A DNA stretch of 32,096 nucleotides from a virus, in IMG/VR virus record IMGVR_UViG_3300033145_001325, positions 1 through 32,096 of that record; one strand, written 5' to 3'. The notes beneath the pieces were generated by a model, which was given only the letters and a program-made list of their open reading frames with translations, did not search any database and had not been told where the DNA came from. Of the stretch, positions 27,357 through 32,096 are shown in pieces (position 1 is the first letter of the stretch; each line of letters opens with the position of its first letter). Both the position numbers and the translations under genes were made by a program.

Positions 27357-27628
27357 TTTACTCTCTCCGGATCGTAATAAGGCTTTTTCATCACCGTCAC
27401 CACCACCCACCAGGGTGGCTGCAGTTCACATATGGCAAAAAGTAAATTCCCTAAAGGCATAATGAACAATTCGGGACTCCCCGGGACCGGCTTGATACCG
27501 CCCCGGAGAGTATCTCTTATCCTGCCAATTACAACCCGGCGTAAATCACGGCCGTCGCCCCGTTCCTTCCAGCGCTCCTCTGCATGTGCAGTTGTTTTTA
27601 CTTTCGGTACCGGTGGCCTAATCGCCAT
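27305..27628 (-). CDS. Unknown early protein with HxxERWxERG motif (107 aa)
   Basis: ATG 27628 has GGAGGAG eight bases upstream. The N-terminal KTTAHAEERWKERGDGRDLR resembles the H-x-x-x-R-x-x-x-R-G start of DUF4258/BrnT-like small proteins, followed by beta segments (ELFIMPLGNLLFAICELQPP; WWVVVTVMKKPYYDPERVK). That could imply a small RNase-like fold, but the resemblance is limited and I do not claim toxicity. Confidence 0.55.
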   Translation of the reverse strand: MAIRPPVPKVKTTAHAEERWKERGDGRDLRRVVIGRIRDTLRGGIKPVPGSPELFIMPLGNLLFAICELQPPWWVVVTVMKKPYYDPERVKWTKKVAGRSGSAAKKT

Positions 27629-27633
27629 CAACA

Positions 27634-28020
27634 TCACTCCTCCATAAACTCAATACCCGGGTACCGGTATAGCAGCATCTTCTTTTTCAGCTGGTACGTT
27701 TTAGTCCTGTATCCTTTCGTATCAATCACTACCACCCGGCCATTTGGGTAAATCACTTTAAAATCAGCCCGGTACTTGATTGGCCTGTATTTTTTATTTT
27801 TATAAGTAAACCCTGGGATAAGCTCAAACTCCGGCTGGAGTTCGAAGTCAACTATTTCGCCGGCGCGCTTGAGCACTTTCAGTTCACAGTACTTGTTGGC
27901 CTCCTTCTTGCTATCAAATGTGATGCCGTCAACTGTGACTTTCCTGGCTCCATATTTACTTTTCCGAGACCCCGGGTCAATTCCCAGGGCCCGGGCTTGT
28001 TTCAAGCTTAGGCGGGTCAT
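27634..28020 (-). CDS. DUF1064-family nuclease-like protein
   Basis: A 128-residue protein with KSKYGARKVTVDGITFDSKK, EANKYCELKVLKRAGEIVDF, ELQPEFELIPGF, YRADFKVIYPNGRVVVIDTK and GYRTKTYQLKKKMLLYRYPG. The E-A-x-x-Y, Q-P-x-F-x-L, Y-x-A-D-F and D-x-K-G-x-x-T patterns are those of DUF1064, related to PD-(D/E)XK-type nucleases; predicted catalytic residues include Glu (of KKEA), Asp (ADF), Asp and Lys (DTKG). It could resolve phage DNA branches. ATG 28020 has GGGAGGG 11 bases upstream. Confidence 0.85.
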   Translation of the reverse strand: MTRLSLKQARALGIDPGSRKSKYGARKVTVDGITFDSKKEANKYCELKVLKRAGEIVDFELQPEFELIPGFTYKNKKYRPIKYRADFKVIYPNGRVVVIDTKGYRTKTYQLKKKMLLYRYPGIEFMEE

Positions 28021-28024
28021 TTTT

Positions 28025-28270
28025 TTATTTACCCTCCCCTAAAACCTTTTCCAAGTTTTTTATATCTCTACTTAAGTCCTTGATATATCCTGCTATCGCT
28101 GTGGGTATTTTTTGTTCTAACGCTTCTGCTAGGTCATCCAGCCAATGATTACCGTACCAACTTACGTGATATCCCTTGCTTTTCATTATTTCCTGGGCCT
28201 GTTCGACCTGTTTTTTAAAGTTCTTTAGGGTCTGGTTTTCTCGCTTTAATTTGATTGCTTCGCTTCTCAA
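28025..28270 (-). CDS. Coiled-coil unknown protein (81 aa)
   Basis: TTG 28270, just five bases after the preceding stop; the start signal is weak. N-terminal coiled coil (EAIKLKRENQTLKNFKKQVE, QAQEIMKSKG), then HVSWYGNHWLDDLAEALEQK. Unknown function, early operon. Confidence 0.55.
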   Translation of the reverse strand: MRSEAIKLKRENQTLKNFKKQVEQAQEIMKSKGYHVSWYGNHWLDDLAEALEQKIPTAIAGYIKDLSRDIKNLEKVLGEGK

Positions 28271-28275
28271 TTCAT

Positions 28276-28719
28276 CTATTTGAATTTATCTGTAGTTGGT
28301 ACTAAGGCAAGTATCCCGTCCTCTGACACACCTATTTTGATATACTGAGCATCTATAAGCCGCGCAGCTGCCATAGATAACCTAACATGTTCTTTTGATA
28401 TGTTAATTGTTTTTTTATTTTCATCCGTGCGAATCGGCACGGCCCAGGTAAACGCATCAGTTTCGGTAACATTTTTCTTCTCAGCTTCCATATCAGTTTT
28501 CCGGTCCGGTTTGCTTTTCCCGTATTGCTTTTTTAGCTCGTATATTGCCCAGAGAGGTAAACTATAGCGTTTGCTGATCTCTTTTGCGCTCAGGCCCTGC
28601 GCAAGCAACTCGTTAAGCTTTTCCTCGGGCAGCAATTTCCGGGCCTCGGCCATGGTGCTTCCTCTAGGCTTCTTTTTCCGTTCTTCAAGACCATATTTTT
28701 TCCGCTCTTCCGGAGTCAT
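28276..28719 (-). CDS. HTH-containing early protein
   Basis: A 147-residue protein. N-terminal basic region (PEERKKYGLEERKKKPRGST), a helix-turn-helix at about 33-65 (LPEEKLNELLAQGLSAKEIS, KRYSLPLWAIYELKKQYGK), a linker, and a C-terminal beta/alpha part (TINISKEHVRLSMAAARLID; YIKIGVSEDGILALVPT). The HTH resembles those of phage-encoded site-specific regulators. The start overlaps the upstream gene (28685-28867) by 35 bases. A DNA-binding role is inferred. Confidence 0.65.
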   Translation of the reverse strand: MTPEERKKYGLEERKKKPRGSTMAEARKLLPEEKLNELLAQGLSAKEISKRYSLPLWAIYELKKQYGKSKPDRKTDMEAEKKNVTETDAFTWAVPIRTDENKKTINISKEHVRLSMAAARLIDAQYIKIGVSEDGILALVPTTDKFK

Positions 28720-28867
28720 TTTTTCTTGTGGTGACCTCGCCGCACTCCTGCTCGTAGCGCTCTTTTAAAGTGTCTTTATGTTCGACCTGGTGCGCATTTT
28801 CAACCCTGCAACATGCCGCGCTGCCGTAAGCACTATCCAGGCCTAAAACTTCAGCAAGCTTTCCCAC
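28685..28867 (-). CDS. Small unknown protein (60 aa)
   Basis: GTG 28867 has AAGGGG eight bases upstream (the in-frame GTG at 28876 abuts that site). The product (GKLAEVLGLDSAYGSAACCR; VENAHQVEHKDTLKERYEQE; CGEVTTRKNDS) has no recognisable fold. It overlaps the following HTH gene by 35 bases. Confidence 0.5.
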   Translation of the reverse strand: MGKLAEVLGLDSAYGSAACCRVENAHQVEHKDTLKERYEQECGEVTTRKNDSGRAEKIWS

Positions 28868-28893
28868 TGAAATCACCCCTTATTTTTTGCTTT

Positions 28894-29307
28894 TTACCGG
28901 TTCGCCGGTTCGCTCATGGGGTTGTTTTGGAAATTTATCTCTTTTTCAACCTTCGCCACCGGTACCAGCGGCCACCCGGCTAACTCTTTTTTCTGGCCGG
29001 CCTGGCACAGGCACCGGTACCCGAAAGTAGCCAACTCCTCGTCTACCTGCTCTTCCAATATCACGAATCCCTTGTCATCGCAAATATTACATTTATTAAC
29101 TTTGTACGCCTCGCCGTACCGGGCCTTGTACTCTTTCTGCTTCAGCCTGGCAAGGTAGCTCCGCGTAACGGTTATCAGCGACCCACAGGACGGGCACTTT
29201 ACGGAGTACTGCTTACCGACCAGCTGCGGGACAGCCCCGCACTTGCGACACCTAATTGACACCTCGATGTGCTTCAGGTTATCAAGAATTTCCCCTACGC
29301 TTTCCAT
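28894..29307 (-). CDS. Multi-zinc-finger protein following the replication gene
   Basis: A 137-residue protein with four Cys pairs: CRKCG (about 20-24), CPSCG (about 38-42), CNICDDKG (about 73-80) and CLCQAG (about 98-103). SYLARLKQKEYKARYGEAYK links the two zinc parts. 'C..C.D.G....' resembles the zinc segment of helicase-loader-like or primase-related proteins. ATG 29307 overlaps the stop of the replication gene (TGATGG). It may assist replication; unproven. Near its end the DNA repeats GGTTCGC twice. Confidence 0.65.
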   Translation of the reverse strand: MESVGEILDNLKHIEVSIRCRKCGAVPQLVGKQYSVKCPSCGSLITVTRSYLARLKQKEYKARYGEAYKVNKCNICDDKGFVILEEQVDEELATFGYRCLCQAGQKKELAGWPLVPVAKVEKEINFQNNPMSEPANR

Positions 29308-30329
29308 CAGGGAGGCTCACCTCCGTACACTCGGTTTAAAATCACGGGTACCAGGTCCTCGCCGTACCCTTTTGCGATTCCCTCAGCTTTGCCGCGCGGC
29401 GGCTTTTCTCCCAGCTGCAGGCGTATGTACGCGGCCGCCGCCTTGATTTTTTCCTCGCGCTGCTTCCGCTGCAGCTGCACCACTTTGGCCGGATCGGGCG
29501 GCAGGTCACGGCCGCCGGATGCCTTTCGCTTGTGCTTTTCGACAGAGCGCTCGTATTCCACAATTTCGCGCAAAGTCTTTAAGCCGGCCTTCTCCCAGCT
29601 CAACAGTATGCCGTCGATATACCGCAAACGGAGTATGCCGCTGGCAACGGCTCGGCGCAGCGCTTCTTGTACGATTTCCGGCTTGTATTTCTCACCCCAT
29701 TTGTTAATCTGCTCTATTTCCATCGGCGAGAGAGGCCGACCAAATTCCTGCTCGAAGCCTCGCATTAAACCCCAAGGCTTTTTGTTGTCTTCCGGAATTT
29801 TTTCAACTGCCGGCGCCGCCGCTTCTTTTTCCTCGCTGCCGGCGCAATTTCCATTACCTGCAGGCATATCGCATTTGCAATCATCTGCTTTCACGTTTCT
29901 CGATTCCTCGTCCTCGACTTCTCGTTTCTCGTTTCTCGTATTCTCGTATTCTCGGGGACATTTGATTTCATCTGATATCATATGATTGCAAGTGCTTTCA
30001 GATGGTGATGGGTACTTACTATGCTTAGCTCTTTTCTGCTGGTGCCTGTCCCACGTCTTTACTTGCAGGTAAGGGCGACCGTCAACTTCGTAGATGAAAA
30101 TAAGACCCACCTGCTGCAGTTTTTTTAGCCTGGCTAAAATATCTTTATCCGTTACCGAATCAAGCCGGAGCGGATAGAGTTTTGCCCTAACCACCGAGGG
30201 ACGAGCATCTAAACGCCCAAAATCGTCGCAATTTACAATCAACCGATAGAAAAAATTCTCTTCTGCTTCTGTTAACTGGTCAATTGTCTCGCTTGTACAG
30301 ATAGATTCTTTTAAGATTCTGTTTGGCAT
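29307..30329 (-). CDS. Phage replication protein, DnaD-like
   Basis: A 340-residue protein. N-terminal MPNRILKESICTSETIDQLT, EAEENFFYRLIVNCDDFGRL and DARPSVVRAKLYPLRLDSVT are the winged-helix start of Firmicutes phage replication initiators. The middle (about 105-170) is disordered and repetitive (ENTRNEKREVEDEESRNVKA), and the C-terminal part (FGRPLSPMEIEQINKWGEKY; EIVQEALRRAVASGILRLRY; IDGILLSWEKAGLKTLREI) is a DnaD-like domain with the Y-I-D-G-I-L-x-x-W motif. ATG 30329 has GGAGG upstream. Such proteins remodel the origin and load helicase. Confidence 0.88.
   Translation of the reverse strand: MPNRILKESICTSETIDQLTEAEENFFYRLIVNCDDFGRLDARPSVVRAKLYPLRLDSVTDKDILARLKKLQQVGLIFIYEVDGRPYLQVKTWDRHQQKRAKHSKYPSPSESTCNHMISDEIKCPREYENTRNEKREVEDEESRNVKADDCKCDMPAGNGNCAGSEEKEAAAPAVEKIPEDNKKPWGLMRGFEQEFGRPLSPMEIEQINKWGEKYKPEIVQEALRRAVASGILRLRYIDGILLSWEKAGLKTLREIVEYERSVEKHKRKASGGRDLPPDPAKVVQLQRKQREEKIKAAAAYIRLQLGEKPPRGKAEGIAKGYGEDLVPVILNRVYGGEPP
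29888..29955. repeat. CGAGAA repeat cluster in the replication gene (candidate origin)
   Basis: The minus strand repeats CGAGAATA and CGAGAAA seven or eight times within about 65 bases, in the region coding the disordered linker. The palindrome ATCATATGAT lies just upstream (about 29977-29986). Iteron-like repeats within initiator genes often are phage origins, for example in lambda O. Inference only. Confidence 0.45.
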
Positions 30330-30345
30330 TCGATGAACCTCCGCT

Positions 30346-30525
30346 TTAACTTACCCGCTTCTCTTCCACCCGCTCCAGGTTATAGAGCGGCGTTTCGCAC
30401 TCGTAAACGGTACCGTCTCCCCGTTTCCGGCCAATGACTGCTATCTTCCCACGGACCTTCATCACTACAAACGTCCTGCCGCAGGAAGGGCTCTTATACC
30501 GCACCTTGTCGCCTTTTTTAAACAC
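30346..30525 (-). CDS. Small SH3/KOW-like early protein (59 aa)
   Basis: GTG 30525 with AGGAGG seven bases upstream. The product (FKKGDKVRYKSPSCGRTFVV; MKVRGKIAVIGRKRGDGTVY; ECETPLYNLERVEE) has the G-D-x-V-x-Y start and beta-barrel pattern of small SH3-like proteins (e.g. DUF2158-like). It immediately follows the methylase gene. The specific role is unknown. Confidence 0.62.
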   Translation of the reverse strand: MFKKGDKVRYKSPSCGRTFVVMKVRGKIAVIGRKRGDGTVYECETPLYNLERVEEKRVS

Positions 30526-30527
30526 CG

Positions 30528-31343
30528 TCAAACCTCCTTGTCTAAAAGGCTTAATTGTCTGTACTCGTTTAGTTCAGAAGCAACCGGGTTTAACCACAAA
30601 ACTTCTTCTCGCATTTGCCCTTTTTCGGCCAGCGTTTTCTTTGTTTTCCGCGTCCAGTGTTTCAAACGTGTGTTGTAAAGTTCGCAATCGTATCCGGAAA
30701 GCAGGACGGCCCCCGGGTGTTCGTTAAGCGCCTCTAAGAGTTCTTCGTGTTCTTTTACTGTCATTTCGTGGGCGTACATTCTTCCGTTCCTGGTTTTAAG
30801 AGGATAAGGCGGGTCAGCATAAATCAAGGTATCTTCATGTTTGTAACGCCTAATAATTTCTAAAGCAGGCCGGTTCTCGATTTGGGCATGTTTAAGCCTT
30901 TTGGCCGTGTTAATTATTCGTTCTGGCAGTTTGTCCCATAGTTCTGTAACCCTGTTTGAATTAGTGTAAACAGTTCTCCAGGTTGTACCCCGTCCAATAG
31001 AAGCCCCGTGCGTTTGCCAGTACTGAATAAGAGTTCTTCTTGCGTCTTCCAGCGGGTCACCGGTTAAGGTAAAACTTTCCTCATGTTCTTTACGTGCCCA
31101 GGGCGTCATTTCAATCAGCCTTGCAAGTTCAGCTGGCCGCTCTCGGATAACCTTGAACAAATTAACCACGTTGCCATCAATGTCGTTAATGGTTTCAACT
31201 TTGGACGGTTTCTTATTGAAGAACACTGCACCGGAACCGAAAAACGGTTCTAAGTACGTCGTATGTGCTGGCATGTGTTCAAGAATCCATTTGGCTATGC
31301 GCCACTTTGCGCCAGGATATTTAAGGACAGGTTTTAGCTCCAT
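30528..31343 (-). CDS. DNA adenine methyltransferase (Dam, D12 class)
   Basis: A 271-residue protein. SAM and catalytic motifs: KYPGAKWRIAKWILEH at 8-23, LEPFFGSGAVFFNKKPS at 31-47, INDIDGNVVNLFKVIRERP, and YADPPYPLKTR at 175-185 (catalytic DPPY at 177-180). Such enzymes methylate adenine, perhaps GATC, but the target is not visible. Phage genomes use them to avoid restriction or control replication and packaging. The start ATG 31343 has GGGAG eight bases upstream. Confidence 0.92.
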   Translation of the reverse strand: MELKPVLKYPGAKWRIAKWILEHMPAHTTYLEPFFGSGAVFFNKKPSKVETINDIDGNVVNLFKVIRERPAELARLIEMTPWARKEHEESFTLTGDPLEDARRTLIQYWQTHGASIGRGTTWRTVYTNSNRVTELWDKLPERIINTAKRLKHAQIENRPALEIIRRYKHEDTLIYADPPYPLKTRNGRMYAHEMTVKEHEELLEALNEHPGAVLLSGYDCELYNTRLKHWTRKTKKTLAEKGQMREEVLWLNPVASELNEYRQLSLLDKEV

Positions 31344-31355
31344 CTCGAAAACTCC

Positions 31356-31508
31356 CTAATCAATTAACAACTTATTTATCTTCCGGTTCAGGCCAGAAGT
31401 TTTGTTAAGATAATCAAGTACATCTTTATAGCTCGCCGGCTCGTATTTCGTTCCTAATCTTTTTTGTAACCAGATAAATCTTCGCCTCGTGATTTTGTAA
31501 TGGTACAT
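31356..31508 (-). CDS. Small basic unknown protein (50 aa)
   Basis: ATG 31508 (MYHYKITRRRFIWLQKRLGT) has GGGGG seven bases upstream; the stop precedes the methylase ATG by 12 bases. The product is basic, ending LNRKINKLLID. No family recognised. Confidence 0.6.
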   Translation of the reverse strand: MYHYKITRRRFIWLQKRLGTKYEPASYKDVLDYLNKTSGLNRKINKLLID

Positions 31509-31519
31509 GCGCCTACCCC

Positions 31520-31996
31520 CTATATTGCAAACCGGTGATTACCGATCACACATAACGTCTCCCGCGTAAATATCCAAGTGTCTGTCGTTAAATTCGGATT
31601 GTAGAAGTAAAGTGCCCCGCCAGTTGGATCTTTGCCTCTCAAAGCAGCTTCCGCAGCTTCCAGCGTTTCAAGACTAAACTTGTCCGATGCTTTCGCGAAC
31701 TGGCCCTTTTGACGGATGACTTCTTGAATAGTGCCCGGGAACTGAGGGCTTTCGACGCGGTTCATCACCACTGCCCCGACGGCCACTTGTCCTTCAAAAG
31801 GTTCCCCGCGCGCCTCCGCCCAGATGAGACTTGCCAGCAGGTAAACCGGGTCTATTTGACCTTCCGATACTGTTACCGGCTCGCTGATTGTGATTAAGTC
31901 CTCAATCGGCAGTTCCGGTGCCTCGGCCTCGCTGACTGCAACGGTGCATGTTATGAGTAAAATTACAGCTATAAGGATGGCTTTTATTGCCCTCAC
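31520..31996 (-). CDS. Secreted cell wall hydrolase, SleB family
   Basis: A 158-residue protein with a signal peptide (VRAIKAILIAVILLITCTVA, then VSEAEA) and the hydrolase_2/SleB domain: DPVYLLASLIWAEARGEPFE (catalytic Glu in WAEARGE), GQVAVGAVVMNRVESPQFPG, TIQEVIRQKGQFA, and LYFYNPNLT near the end. SleB enzymes are lytic transglycosylases first known from spore cortex. The start GTG 31996 has TTAGGAG eight bases upstream; the frame is open to 32029, but that overlaps the preceding stop region. It is far from the lysis cassette, with early genes, so it is not the obvious endolysin. Confidence 0.87.
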   Translation of the reverse strand: MRAIKAILIAVILLITCTVAVSEAEAPELPIEDLITISEPVTVSEGQIDPVYLLASLIWAEARGEPFEGQVAVGAVVMNRVESPQFPGTIQEVIRQKGQFAKASDKFSLETLEAAEAALRGKDPTGGALYFYNPNLTTDTWIFTRETLCVIGNHRFAI

Positions 31997-32007
31997 AGCA
32001 ACCACTC

Positions 32008-32096
32008 CTAATCCGGAAACTCGTCCCACGTCCAGCCGTCAAGAAGGCGGCCGGCTTTCTTTTTGCCTACTTTCCATACACTTATGCCGTCTTCAA
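32008..32096 (-). CDS. C-terminus of a DUF5131 (Gp37/Gp68)-like protein, cut by window edge
   Basis: Ends EDGISVWKVGKKKAGRLLDG then WTWDEFPD and TAG. The tail VGKKxAGRLLDGxxWxEFP is the end of DUF5131 proteins, common in phages and of unknown function (radical-SAM-like in places). Only 29 codons are visible, so the identification rests on that tail. Confidence 0.72.
   Translation of the reverse strand, partial: EDGISVWKVGKKKAGRLLDGWTWDEFPD

Noticed and set aside
1-32096. tRNA, rRNA, insertion sequence, integrase or att site
   Set aside because: I saw no cloverleaf, transposase, recombinase motif or flanking duplication in the window; the integration module may lie outside.

Overview
The window is almost all of a temperate, siphovirus-type prophage (or a phage genome) from a Gram-positive, probably spore-forming host. 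Every structural gene lies on the minus strand, so the phage reads from right to left. An anaerobic member of the Clostridia (Peptococcaceae, Desulfotomaculum/Pelotomaculum-like) is my inference. It rests on strong AGGAGG-type ribosome sites, frequent GTG/TTG starts, a SleB-type hydrolase, an XhlA/LLH-type lysis set, an ArpU/RinA-like late regulator and an XkdF-like prohead gene. No integrase or att site is visible; the left edge cuts a gene next to the repressor and the right edge cuts a DUF5131-like gene.

Layout from right to left. Early region (32096-25761): end of a DUF5131-like gene, a secreted SleB-family hydrolase, a Dam-type methylase, a DnaD-like replication protein with an internal repeat cluster, a zinc protein, several small unknowns, a DUF1064 nuclease-like protein, and an ArpU/RinA-like late regulator followed by a terminator. 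Head module (25617-14226): a small Cys-rich protein, TerS, TerL, portal, minor head protein, a ChaB-like protein, a stand-alone asparagine-synthetase-like ATPase, an XkdF-like protease fused to a scaffold with its own internal start, cement protein, major capsid, connectors. Tail module (14012-5772): two related tube-type proteins, an assembly chaperone with a -1 frameshift extension, an antisense moron with its own promoter and terminator, tape measure, a baseplate hub gene split in two by a tail-fibre cassette, and receptor/fibre proteins. Lysis (5707-3760): XhlA-like protein, a glycosidase-like PG-binding enzyme, an M15 peptidase, an LLH holin. Accessory and lysogeny region (3525-1): two AT-rich membrane proteins, a chain of small coupled genes, two divergent ribbon-helix-helix regulators with operator-like repeats, and an XRE repressor-like protein.

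The least ordinary parts are: (i) an Asn-synthetase C-domain protein embedded by overlaps in the head-assembly operon; (ii) the hub gene interrupted by three fibre-type genes; (iii) a membrane/zinc-ribbon moron transcribed against the late operon between chaperone and tape measure; (iv) a plus-strand zinc-motif ORF between TerL and portal; (v) a nested protease/scaffold gene; and (vi) the operator architecture of the RHH pair. Functions are assigned by reading motifs and gene order only; no database search was run.
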